Assembly: GCA_024195585.1 (NCBI GenBank)
Contig: SWBL01000017.1
Span: 1 to 64,000 of the forward strand
Length of the DNA: 64,000 nt
Source: Aureobasidium sp. EXF-3400
Taxonomy: Eukaryota; Ascomycota; Dothideomycetes; Dothideales; Saccotheciaceae
Reading direction: 5' to 3'
Of the stretch, positions 21,671 through 33,100 are shown piece after piece (the stretch's first letter is position 1; every line of letters starts with the position of its first letter). Made by a program: the position numbers and the translations under genes. The notes beneath the pieces are model-generated. The model was not told where the DNA came from. It made no database searches and saw only the letters and a list, made by a program, of their open reading frames with translations.

Positions 21671-24325
21671 TCATCCCTGCCAGCGCACTCTCTCACTTCT
21701 CAGGAGGTTGACGAGCTCGACTGGCAACATCTCCTTTTCACCCAGGCCCAGTCCTCCGAATCTCTCCATGGCCTCAGCAGCGTACAGATGAACAGTCCAG
21801 CGCCAGTAGACATCCATATCGCTGTACGAGGTCTTGATGTGCTTGGATCTGCGGAACTCGAGTGGAAGAGTATCCAAAGCATACTTGACGAAGCGTGTGC
21901 ACGTCAATCCTTCAATGTCAGGCGAGTCCAAGAGGTCATTGTAGGCACGATTGAGGTAACTGGAGGTCTCTTCGCGGAAACGAACGTACTCTTCGAGGGA
22001 GAAGAACTTCTCGGGGTCGCAGCCCTGTGGCGCATCTCCGCGGTGCTTGCTTCTATCCTTCTCAAATAGCGACTTTTGGCGGTCGTACAGCTCCTCGTCC
22101 GATTCCCATGCGACTTCAAGAACATTATTCGGCACCTCTTCAGAAGCCTTGCGAGCAGTCATCAAAGGGATGAAAGGGTTGCGCAGCTCAAGACCGCCGA
22201 GCTCGACAGGCCAGTACAGGAAGGCGTTGGCAACGTCCTTGATCCCAAAATGCTCTCCGATGATGGATTTGAGATAGGAGGTGACATCCTCGCAGCCAGT
22301 AGTATTGCCGTCGCCCACAAAGAGGTTCTTCTGAATGTACTTGAAGGTGGCAAAGATCATGTCAAGATGCTCGATACCAAGGCAATTGGCGGGATGTCCA
22401 AAGTTGTTGCCTAGGAATCTGCCCATGTAGCTGTTCCAAGCCTGGACGTAAGAGAACACCGAGCGACATTGAGCAAACTGAAGGCGCATCTCCGCGATGT
22501 GCTGATCGACGTTGGCCATGTCAACGACCCAGCGTCCCTCGACAGGATCCAAGACCAGGAAACCCCATCGTACCGCACCTTTGGGGAGAACGCTCGAAGG
22601 CTTCTCACCCTTGTCGCTCACATGAATCGAGCCAGTCTTTTCCTCATTCAATGCCATGCCCATCACCTTCGTGAACTTCTTGATAGCCTCCCAAGCCACC
22701 TCACAGTCTGCCTTCTGGCCCCAGAACCAGACATCGTCGTGGAAGCGGTAGAGTTGGCAACGGCCCTGGGTTGCCTTGCTGACAGCGAAATCAAGACAAG
22801 CGAGTATGATCTCACCGAACACATCGCTGAGTGTCTGACTGATGGGGACACCACAAAGACGTGTACGAGGCTCGGCATTGGGACCGTCCTGGGGGAAGAT
22901 GAGGGACATAGAAAGGTATTTCTTGAAGAAATCGATGTACAAATCATCAACGCCTAGGAATGCCAAGACGGTGAAGATGGTACTGTGAGGAAAGCTGGGA
23001 CCGAACCATTTGAAGTCAGTTTGACACAAAGTGAAACTTCCATAGATCTTTCTCTGGACCATGAGCTCAGTGGTAGCCAACCGGAGAAGAGTTTGCTTGA
23101 CCTCAAGGGGCGACTTTCTCTCAGAGTCTTCGTCGTCCGAGTCATCAGAATTGTTGTAGTCACGGCAACCTTCCTCAAGCTTGTCGGGGAGCTGGGTCAG
23201 GAAGAAATCGTCCTTGAATTGCTTTCGACGGGTGTGCAGGAGCGAGTCCCGAAAGTTGGCCGTGTACTCGCCAAGATAGAAGGCATAACGTGCGCGGTCC
23301 TTTGAGGACATGGATTCGTGGGTTGACTTTGGCCATGCATTGGAGTCAAGGAAAGACTTGAAGTTGGCTTTGGTAGACACTGCAAAGCGAATGCCAATGT
23401 ACTGCAGGAGAAGAATTTGATGAATTTCGGGATGCATGTAAACTCTGTACTTTCCGTTCAACTGCTTTCTCATCTGAGCAGGGGTTGGCGAGGGCTTCCA
23501 AGACCAGTCGCTCAAGTGCGCAATCTCCATATTGATGACATCGGCGACCTCTGCAAGCACACCTTTCCCAGCATTGCTGAGTGAGATCAGCTCGCCTCTC
23601 TTGCGACCACTGAGCAGATCGGCCTTGAGCACAGCTTTGATAGCCAGCTCAACATCAGAGTTGGAGCAAGTAGAGTCTTTGACAGTCCATTCCTTGAAGG
23701 CGTTCTGAAGTTTCTCGAATGGAGTTTCGCGAACTTTCTTCTTCTGCTGAGGCTCAATGAAGAGGTCGGTGAGGTAGGCTTCAATGGCATCCGTGTCTGT
23801 CTTACGCTCAGTGAAGACAAAGGAGTCCCACTCCTGGCGCTGGCGGTACATCTCTCCGCGACCGACCTTCACCGACTCGAAGCTGTCTGTGTCCGAGGAT
23901 TCCGAAGTGCTGTCGCCTTTGAAAGGAGTGTCGAGGAGAAGATTGGCATCGTTAGGCTTATCGACCCATTCGGTAGCAAGACGCGAGAAGAGATCAGTGT
24001 AGGTGAACTTGTTGGACTGGATGGCCAGGAGACGTTCGAGATCGGCCTGCCAAGCCGAAGGAAGAGCTGCCGGGATGGATGCGTCAAAGGTAGACTGCGT
24101 GAGCATCTGACTGGCGTTGGAGAGTGAGAAGCCGCCATTTGAAGTCTGCGCAGTGGTCGACTTGAGGCCAAGTTTCTCCAAACCCTCGATGAGCGTCAGG
24201 ATGGGATTGTCGCTGTTCTGAGCTTGGGCGAGAAGCTCAGTCTTGCGTTCTTCGAAAGCACTATGACGGTCGGCCAGTTGAGACCGCTTGTAGTTGGTGA
24301 CATCACGGAGCACTCGGGAAGCCAT
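21671..24325 (-). CDS. rvt: Cellular reverse transcriptase-related protein (rvt)
   Basis: One exon gives 884 aa from the ATG at 24325, where the predicted N-terminal helix region starts. An ATG 45 codons upstream would add a hydrophobic leader and is disfavoured. Reverse-transcriptase motifs are all visible: TDFKWFGPSFPH (about 436-447, first catalytic Asp), RTRLCGVPISQTLSD (about 488-501), and FHDDVWFWG (about 528-536) with the Asp pair. HDDxWFWG in place of YxDD is characteristic of the rvt family described by Gladyshev and Arkhipova, single-copy domesticated RT genes of fungi and other lineages. There is no integrase, RNase H, gag, LTR or poly-A tail nearby, so this is a cellular gene and not a live element. 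It lies divergently from xylulokinase. Confidence 0.9.
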   Translation of the reverse strand: MASRVLRDVTNYKRSQLADRHSAFEERKTELLAQAQNSDNPILTLIEGLEKLGLKSTTAQTSNGGFSLSNASQMLTQSTFDASIPAALPSAWQADLERLLAIQSNKFTYTDLFSRLATEWVDKPNDANLLLDTPFKGDSTSESSDTDSFESVKVGRGEMYRQRQEWDSFVFTERKTDTDAIEAYLTDLFIEPQQKKKVRETPFEKLQNAFKEWTVKDSTCSNSDVELAIKAVLKADLLSGRKRGELISLSNAGKGVLAEVADVINMEIAHLSDWSWKPSPTPAQMRKQLNGKYRVYMHPEIHQILLLQYIGIRFAVSTKANFKSFLDSNAWPKSTHESMSSKDRARYAFYLGEYTANFRDSLLHTRRKQFKDDFFLTQLPDKLEEGCRDYNNSDDSDDEDSERKSPLEVKQTLLRLATTELMVQRKIYGSFTLCQTDFKWFGPSFPHSTIFTVLAFLGVDDLYIDFFKKYLSMSLIFPQDGPNAEPRTRLCGVPISQTLSDVFGEIILACLDFAVSKATQGRCQLYRFHDDVWFWGQKADCEVAWEAIKKFTKVMGMALNEEKTGSIHVSDKGEKPSSVLPKGAVRWGFLVLDPVEGRWVVDMANVDQHIAEMRLQFAQCRSVFSYVQAWNSYMGRFLGNNFGHPANCLGIEHLDMIFATFKYIQKNLFVGDGNTTGCEDVTSYLKSIIGEHFGIKDVANAFLYWPVELGGLELRNPFIPLMTARKASEEVPNNVLEVAWESDEELYDRQKSLFEKDRSKHRGDAPQGCDPEKFFSLEEYVRFREETSSYLNRAYNDLLDSPDIEGLTCTRFVKYALDTLPLEFRRSKHIKTSYSDMDVYWRWTVHLYAAEAMERFGGLGLGEKEMLPVELVNLLRSERVRWQG

Positions 24326-24600
24326 GATGGGCGATCGAAGCAAGGCACAAGATGAGAAGATGATGGATAAGAAGGATGTTGAAGAGGATGAGAGAAGACT
24401 GGAGATTGAGTCCAGAATCTCAGAGTGGATGAAGAAGAGTAATGAGAAGGCTCGCTGCACACGTACTTATACCTCTTGCCAGGCAGCATCGGTGAGCCAG
24501 AATGGCAAACGCAGGAAGCTTCGCCTTTGTCGTCTCGGAAAGACCTAGTCTAGACGGCTGCCTTGTGGTTGAAAGAAGAGCGGCGTCTGCTTGAGACGAC

Positions 24601-24618
24601 AAACCGCAATTGCGGTTT
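24601..24618. promoter_or_regulatory. 18-base perfect palindrome AAACCGCAATTGCGGTTT
   Basis: It reads the same on both strands and contains CCG-N6-CGG (24604-24606 and 24613-24615), a spacing style used by Zn2Cys6 fungal regulators. It is 276 bases before the rvt start and 437 before the xylulokinase start. A palindrome this long is unlikely by chance at a given site, but the binding protein is unknown. Confidence 0.5.
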
Positions 24619-24862
24619 GCTGATACTTTCTCGTCGGTGCCTACTTCGCAGTGACGGTGTCTCTTTGGAGTCTTGGTTGGAAAAGGAACACGGCGATCGG
24701 AGCTACGTCATAACGATTCAACAAGTCGCAGCATTTTTGGTTGGTGGTTGCCCTCAACAAGCAGAACAGCTGAAAGAGAAATTACATATTTGCATATATT
24801 CAGGCGTGAGAAAGAGACATGAAAGAGTGAGGTTGAAAGGCAGATTCGACAATTGCCATAGG

Positions 24863-24869
24863 GGCTAAA
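24863..24869 (+). promoter_or_regulatory. XlnR/Xyr1-like site GGCTAAA
   Basis: GGCTAAA matches the published xylanolytic-regulator core and lies 186 bases before the xylulokinase ATG. The gene product acts in xylose catabolism, which makes the site plausible. A seven-base match is not proof. Confidence 0.4.
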
Positions 24870-25054
24870 GTTGTGCTGTTTCCATAGGAGAGCTGAATTT
24901 ATCCATTGCATTTAACCGCCCCAGGAGCGACCGGAAGGGTCTGGTTGAAGTCATTGCCTGTGCTGACTTATCTTTGTGGATCATTGAATAAGAAGACTTC
25001 TTCGGCGGCGGAAATTGATAGTTTCACTCACGTTAATCTTTCATATCAATCATC

Positions 25055-26960
25055 ATGGCACAATCAGGACCTCTGTACATGGTAAGAGACACAACGAATA
25101 CAAAGCTCGACCGTTTGCTGACATCTAATGCTAGGGCTTTGACCTTTCCACACAACAGCTGAAAGGTTGGCAGACATGACTCTTTGAGTACTTGTGACGT
25201 GTCAATTGACTCTAAGAACTACAGGCGTTGTTGTGGACTCACAATTGAAGCACCAACATGAAGCTAAGGTCGACTTTGACGCCGATTTTGGCGAAAAGTA
25301 CGGCATCGAGAAGGGTGTTTTGACAAACCCTTCAGAAGGCGAGATCTATGCCCCTGTGGGCATGTGGCTTGAGGCTGTAGATCTAGTCTTGTCAAGACTA
25401 AGAGAGGATGGTCTTGACTTCTCACGAGTGAAGGGTGTGTCTGGAGCTGGTATGCAGCACGGAACTGTTTTCTGGAGTCAACAAGCCGAGAGTTTGCTCT
25501 CAAGCCTGGACGCAAAGAAATCGCTGGTCGAGCAATTGGAGCCCAGCGCTCACAAGGACGAGCGCAAAGGTGCTTTCAGTCACCCTGACAGCCCCAACTG
25601 GCAGGATCACTCAACACAGAAGCAATGCGATTTGTTCGACGCGGAGCTCGGAAGCCCCCAAACTCTGGCAGACGCAACTGGCAGCGGTGCCCACCATCGT
25701 TTCAGTGGCCCTCAGATTATGCGATTCAAGTCCAAGTACCCAGAGCACTACAAGGAGACTTCCCGCATCTCACTGGTCTCATCATTCCTGGCCTCGGTCT
25801 TCCTCGGCAAGTTCGCCCCCATTGACATCAGCGATGTTACTGGCATGAACTTGTGGCACATCAAGGAGGGCAAGTGGAACGAGAAGCTGCTGGCACTAGC
25901 AGCAGGCAGCACAGAAGGTGCCGCTGAGCTCAAACAGAAGCTCGGCCATGTACCCGAAGACGGTGGTGCCAGTTTCGGCCACATCAGCAAGTACTTTGTG
26001 CAGCGCTACGGCTTTGCACAAGACTGCAACATTGTTCCAATGACAGGAGACAACCCTGCAACCATCCTCGCTCTCCCTCTCCAGGCTTCAGACGCCATGG
26101 TCTCTCTCGGCACATCAACCACTTTCCTCATGAGCACACCGCAATACAAGCCCGATCCCGCATACCACTTCATGAACCACCCCACAACCGCCGGCCTGTA
26201 CATGTTCATGCTCTGCTACAAGAACGGCGGTCTCGCCCGCGAGCACGTCCGCGATGCAATCAACGGCAACAAGACCGATCGCTCCTGGGACAAGTTCAAC
26301 GAAGTCGCACTCGCCACCCCTCCCATGGACCAAAAGTCCTCTTCCGACCCCATGCGCATGGGTCTCTACTTCCCTCGCCCTGAGATCGTACCCAATGTCC
26401 GCGCCGGTCAGTGGCGTTACGAGTACGATGCCTCATCCAACAAACTCAACCAGACTTCTGCAGAGCAAAGCGTAGATGCCGATGCTCGCGGTATCGTAGA
26501 GTCGCAGATGCTGTCTCTGCGTCTGCGTTCGGCAGCTTTGGTGTCTGGTCACGAGATCAATGGCCAAAAGTTGCCACCTCAACCTCGTCGTGTGTACCTC
26601 GTTGGCGGTGGCTCTGCTAACCCAGCTATCGCCCGTATCATTGGTGACGTTCTGGGTGGAGCAGAGGGTATCTACAAACTCGACATTGGTGGCAATGCTT
26701 GCGCTCTGGGCGGTGCTTACAAGGCTGTCTGGGGATGCGAGCGTCGCGACAAGCAGACCTTTGAGGAGCTCGTCGGTGAGCGATGGAACGAAGATGCTTT
26801 CGTCAAGAAGGTCGCCGATGGATACCGTGAGGGTGTCTTCGAGAAGTACGGAGAAGCTCTCAAGGGCTTCGAGGCCATGGAGAAGGAGGTCGTCAAGGCG
26901 ACTTCTGAGGGTACCCATGCCCAAGACAACGAAGGCGTTTTCATGGCACCTGAGAACTAA
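25055..26960 (+). CDS. xkiA: D-xylulose kinase (FGGY family)
   Basis: Exons 25055-25081, 25135-25165 and 25225-26960 give 597 aa; two short 5' exons are joined by introns with CTAG and ACAG acceptors. The spliced N-terminus reads [16 protein letters not shown], the ATP-binding start of xylulokinases. [14 protein letters not shown] and [11 protein letters not shown] are sugar-binding segments. [14 protein letters not shown] and [15 protein letters not shown] are the ATPase-fold motifs. It phosphorylates D-xylulose with ATP to D-xylulose 5-phosphate, feeding the pentose phosphate pathway from xylose and arabinose catabolism. It is cytosolic. The upstream GGCTAAA site fits induction by xylanolytic regulators. 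Confidence 0.95.
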
Positions 26961-27146
26961 AAGACTGCAACAACAAAAAGTCAGTATGTAGGCTGTTAAT
27001 AAAACACTTTCACAATCTTTTGTTTGCTACCGTGCGGATCTCCTTTTGAAAGTATAAACAACGTCGATTCTCGTATGTGCTTCGTGTCCCTATATGTACA
27101 TTGTCCAAAACTCCTCTGCTATGCAAATGCCAATGCTATTCTCCCG

Positions 27147-30100
27147 TCAATTACCAAGGTATACCGGAATACCATACACCACCGTAGCTGCACCATTCAG
27201 ATATCTCAAGTTACAAGCATCTCTACCCAACATAACCGCTTCCGACAAACTTCTTGCTCGCGTCGACTCTTCGTCTCTCATGACCAAACGGCTTCTACTC
27301 CTGCCTCCTGGTGTGCGCGAAGGCGTCTTCGAAGGTGTCTTTGGCACTGATCTCCCTCTCTTGCGCGGCGTCTTTGGAGGTGCAAGCTCCCTTGGCGAGG
27401 GTGCAGGTGCAGAAGACCATAGACCCCAATGCTCACCTACCTCAACGGCAAAGCGATCGATATCTTTATCCGTGACGTCCCAAAGGGTGGCAACGACAGC
27501 CATACACAGGCCTTCTCTGTTGTCGTTGCGATACTTGGTTTCATCTTCTGTAGTACCGGTATGCTCCAGGCGTTTGCCAGCGACGAGGTAGCTGAGTGGT
27601 ACACTGGTGGGTTCGTAGTCGCCGTGCTCGGTTACTCTGCCGCTGGAACATCCCATCAGCCACACAACCTCGGCGCACTTGTCGAGTTTCTTGATGGTCC
27701 GATTGCGAATGTATTGGTTTCCGCTACCATGACCGAAATACAGAAGCATGCTTTTCTCTGACAGTGCAGTTGCGAAGTCTTCCTCGGAGGGGATCTTGTT
27801 GATGATTAATTTCCAGGATGAGTCACTTGCTTTTGCCAGCGAGTCGAGTAATGGCGACATGGTAGTCTGCGTCCTAGACAGATCACCCGAAGGATTGAGG
27901 ATACTGGCTCCGGATTGCTTGTTGACAAAGTATTTTTCTTCGGTGCTGTCCTTCATTTGACGGCGCATAGCGAGAATGCGTTCGCGAAGCGTGAGCATAC
28001 TGCCGACTCTACTCACGCTCACGTTCTGGAGACAAGGTAAACTTTCCCAGGGGAATGCGTGTAGTTTTCTGTCCAGAACGAGAATCAGATGATTTTGGTC
28101 GACTTCGTTGGAGTTCGCTGCTTCATGGTAGGACCTCAGAGCATCCATAGTCTCGGTCGCCATGACATCGAAGTCGACTTCGTCATACGCGTTGCGTTCA
28201 CCATTGAATTGGAGGATATCGATGACAAAGTAAAGCAGATCGAGTACTTGCTCGTCCATGTCGACTTCACCATCATGGTCGTCCCCAAGACCAACAAACA
28301 ACTCGACAATATTGGCATCAAGCACGAGCTTCTTGGTCTTGCTTTTCGTGCCTTGCCTCGATGGAAGATGCCGGTCGAGAATACCATCCAATGACTTCCT
28401 GAAACGAGCCAACAGTCCTGAATCTTTGCGGTGCTGAGATAGCACACCTTTGAAGCCACCAAGCCAGATGTTCTCGATGTTGACGATCAATTCTTGCATA
28501 CGAAGATCCAGTGCTTCTCGCTCGTCCCACCAACTCTGCTTAGTTTCCTGTGTCATTGCACTAGGAGGCTTACTGCAACTGTAATTTGAGAGCTCAATAA
28601 TCTCTTGCAGCTCAGCCTTCCCAGATTCATAATCGAATGTTAGCGACTCCTCATCGTCTTCGATATCCTGCATCTTGTTACGCGTCATTGGCAGGCGTAG
28701 CAAAAAGGGCGCTTGATTTGCTCGGTATCGCACAATGTACAGCTCATTGTGATCTTCGCTTAGCGTCAAAGACACAGTGGTCCAGCTGTTAGGAATGATG
28801 TCAACATATTCCCTCTGGAATCTTGCTGCTGAAAGATGGCCATTGGCGTCCTGGGCTGCAAACTGTATATCGAGATTATGGCTGGTGTATTCTTTCTCGG
28901 CCTCCACGGTGCTCATTTCTCGAGAGAAAGCCTCGATGCGAGACATTTCAATAGAGCAAGCCGCGCGCGTAGGGTGCAACGTCCCAGAAAGTGACATGCT
29001 AGCATTGAGAGCCGAGAGCAGCAGCATAGCTTTCGAGCCCAATCCGCATAGTTGATGAAAGACGGACATACCAGCAGTACTTGCAGATCGACGTTGGATA
29101 CTGACGAGACGCTCTTGTGCTTCGCAGAGGAACCGAGCAAATTCATCATCAATGCGCTTTTGTCTGCTGATCTTTTTCGGCGTGGTAGCGTTGGCAAGAG
29201 ACATTGGTGTTGAGGAGAGCGATGTTTGCATAGACAGCTTCTTGCTGGTTGTGGAAGACAGTGCAGGGAATGAGATGGTCGACTCAGGCAAAACGTTAAA
29301 GGTGAAGTCCAAAGCCAATTCGTCTCCAAACTTGCGGAGCAGTCCTTCTGCCATTGCCACTTGCTGCAGAATTTCTTGGGTCGAATCGAACTTCATCGAG
29401 TCGGCTCGCTCCAAGAGCTCCAAACCCAAATCAGTCTCGCCTTGATTGACCAGCAGAAGGCCACGTTGCCTTAGTGCTGCTGCGCACAGGCTTGACAGAG
29501 GGACATTTTCCTGATTTGAAACCGTGACAGCGGTGGTACTTTTTGCCTTTGTGTTCATGACTTTGGGCGTCTTCGTTGGCGGCGCTTTGGATGCAGGAGT
29601 CTTAACCACGACTCGCTTGATAGTTCGGACAGGCGCGGATTTGGCGGTCTTGTCGGGTTGAACCTTCGAGGCTTCCAACTTCTCTACAAAGCTCTTACTT
29701 GCGAGTCGAGTTGCCATGGACCCAGCCTTTTCGTACTCCTGCTGTGCGTTCTCCCAAGTCTCTTCGTCTACCGCAAAGGTATCGCCCCGTATGATAGCTA
29801 ATCTCACCAAGTCGATGGAGTCTACAAAATTGCCATCAACAACAGAGTTGTCAGTATCAATGCCCTCGATATATGCCTGTGCTTCTCGTTGGACTGAGAT
29901 CTTGGTACGCAGCTCGGGCACTCCAACTCGAGTCACCACAGTATCCGCCTGATCCAGATAGTAGGAAGCTTCAGAACTTAATCCTTGGTGTGCATATGTT
30001 TCTGCAAGATGCAAGAAGCTGTTCAACAGATCTGGCAAGATGGAGGAAAACGCGGCGCCGTATTTGGTAGCAGGCTCCAAGTCGGACGATGAAGTTCCGT

Positions 30101-33100
30101 CAGCGTCCACAATGACAAGTTTATGGACCGCATTGACGAGTTCCTCTTGTGTGACAGTCGTGGACGATTGCGAGGAAATATCTTGCGGAGCGTGTTGGAG
30201 TTCTAGGAAACTCATTGTCTGTTGACATAACAACACATAGCGTTTTGCGTGGATCATGGCCTGCTTTACATGCCCGATACTTCTCGAGTACAACGAACAC
30301 ACAAAGGCAAACCGCGCTCGAACAATTTGGGCATGAGCCTTTGTTGCTTGGTCTACTGCAGGAAATGAGCGCATACATTCGGTCGCAGATGCCATCGACT
30401 TAGCCGCAGAACTCCCTTGTCCTAGTACTGTCCAGATCTCCGTCTGAGCAAGATACCATTCGAGCTTTGCGAGAGCCGAAATATCAGATTGACTCAGCAG
30501 AGCTACCTCTCGGTCGAGGATGCTACATGCCTTTGAGGAGTAACCTAGATGTAGGTATTGCAGAGCGAGTTGTGCCGAGGTGGTCAATACCGACGATGGT
30601 TCGGGAGTTGGCCTGAGGCGGTGTATTCGTGAGAGTGTTTCAAGTGCTTCGAGGCGTGAGTTGTCTTGACCCTTGACGCTGAAGAAGGAAACCACGAACA
30701 ACAGCTCCGATACCAACGCATCCACGTCATCAACTTCCTTCTGAATTGCCTCCCATGAATGCAATAGCTTCAACAAAGATGAAAGTCTTTGCATTAATGT
30801 TGTAACTTCTTCAACAGGAATTTCATTCTTGTTGAATGCTTGCGCCAGTGAGAGAGATATATCCAGGCAAGGCGCGAATGTTTTCAGGCCCTCGTCTTCA
30901 TAGAGTGGGCTGTGCACTACCTTGCTGGCCATAATAATTTCCGTGATATCATCGCCTATCAATCCTGGAAATTCATTCGAGTATCTGAGAACCCGGGCGG
31001 ACACACGAGCTCGCCGAAGAGGATAGCTATCTTCAGTATAAAGCTCCAATAGTTTAGCACACAAGCATCGCAAGTCTGCTACTATTCTCCTTCGATGTGA
31101 TGGCCTGAACAAATCTTCCTCAAAGAAGGCAAGCTGGACCTCGAGCAAAGTTGCTCGTTCTGATGGACTCAAGGACTCATCGTCGAAGAAAGCCACACTT
31201 GCAGAATCATTAGCCGCGAATGCATGATACTCGTGAAGATTGCGTCTCAATGACAGGGCCTTTGGATTTGACTGTGAAGTCATATAAAGTGAATTGACCT
31301 TTGTGGTTTCTGCCAACTCACGCAAGACACCAGCGCGTAGCTGAACGCGGATCGAATCGGCAAAGATTGAACACGATTTGGCGATGCTGCCATACTTCTC
31401 TAGCTTTGATGCTAAGAACCCTGCATCTTGATGTATAGGTGATTGATCACGTAGTATCTCGACTGATGCTTGGAGGCACAGCATGGCCTGTGCAGATGAC
31501 TCTCCTGTGGTGGAAGCTGAGAGCTGGAAACAACGCCAATGTAAGTTGGAAATATTGACCACGAGATGTTCCGCTCCACAATCTGGACTGACATCCAACA
31601 GACGGGTGCAGGTCGCAAGAGCTCTGTGAACAATCTCGACACGATCGCCGGATGAGGCCAGTAGTAAGCTGCAAGAGAGAATACTAGAACTGACAAAGGA
31701 GACAACCAATTTCAATCCCACACTCTCAGACGGCTCGCCGCCCATGATGTTTTGCAAGCACCAGAGTAAAGTTTCGGTGCAGAGGAAACTGATCGTACAT
31801 AGCACCAGACCACGCTCGTCTAGCACAAATCCAGACTTTGTTTTGGATTCGAGCGTCAGTAGCTTGGTCGTCGTTTTGCGTAGCTTTGCGAGCTCTACCA
31901 GCATCTCATCTACTGATGTCACCGGCAGTCTCGAATTCTTCTCTAGCTGAGATTTGCAAGACAAAATCTGACTGCGAAGCATTGACAAGTCTGGGTGACC
32001 GTCACGATCGAGACAGAGTGTCATAGAGCGAATAGTACAGTGTAACGACACGTGGGATTTCGAGGCACTGTCTGATGTTGATGACATGATCTCGGTGTAT
32101 CGCAGAGCTTCATCTTGCATACCAAAGGATTCAGCCAATGCACTCAGTGACTTGTACAGAGCCATAGGAAGAGCCGGGATAGCGCTTCTCGACTTGTCCA
32201 GTTCGACGAGAGTGCTTACACAATCGATGGCCTGTTTATAAGCCTGAGGTCCTCGGTCTTCAGCACGCCTTCTGTAAGCGTCCACGTATCGACCAAGTGG
32301 TTCATAAATCTCTCTCTGAAGGTTTGCTTTATGACCAGCTAGAGGCCACCACTTGGTCTGGATGAGAAGTGCAATGGTCTGGAGCCTGAACGCAACGTCC
32401 GGAGAGACGTGTGTCTTAGATGCTGAGGTATGGTCCGCTGAAGATGAAGCAGACGGACACATGGAAAGGACCAGTTTTGATAGGGTATCCAATTGTTTGG
32501 CGGCTTTCGTCCGGTCTTCAGAGGATTCGACAGATCGTAGTATGAGTGCGGCGGCCGAGATGGGATTGTCAAGCAGAAGATGAGGTAGTGAAGCCTCGAT
32601 AGTGGCAGGTCGTCCGGAATTGACAACCAGGCGCAAGACGCTCATGTGGTAAGAGATGGCCAACGACAAGATCTTGACATCTGACGTGTTGCACTCGAGG
32701 TGCAACAGTGTAGCGAGTGTTTCCTTCTCAGACGAAGGTGCGGGACTGACTCCTTCGGACCTTCGGTGTATACATGTCTTGAGTATACGCAGCTCTTTCA
32801 TTGCCAAAGTGTCCATCCCCAGAGCGACAAGTTTTGATGACAGGGCAAGCATGCCCGTCTCGAGCTGTAAAGATTCATCATTGGAAGGGCGGACAGAACG
32901 GAGATGCGAGAAGGCGATACGGGCGCATTCGGCGACAGTGTTCAGACCAGATAGCGCTGGTTTCTGGCTGCTGGGCGATTGCGAGGGAGAAGAGGGCGTC
33001 GTCTTTGTCGCATCGGTCAAGACTTTCAGAGTGACATTGACGACGTCTGTGGCGAGCTTGTATCGCTCCTGGGCCGTCAATGTGAGAGTCGCATCGGGTG

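Larger units (their letters stand above)
24326..25054. other. Divergent promoter region, rvt / xylulokinase
   Basis: 729 bases with two notable sites: an 18-base perfect palindrome at 24601-24618 and a GGCTAAA site at 24863-24869. No gene is supportable. Confidence 0.65.

Noticed and set aside
21671..24325. Active retrotransposon
   Set aside because: The RT motifs are rvt-type; no LTR, gag, integrase, RNase H, poly-A tail or target-site duplication was seen.
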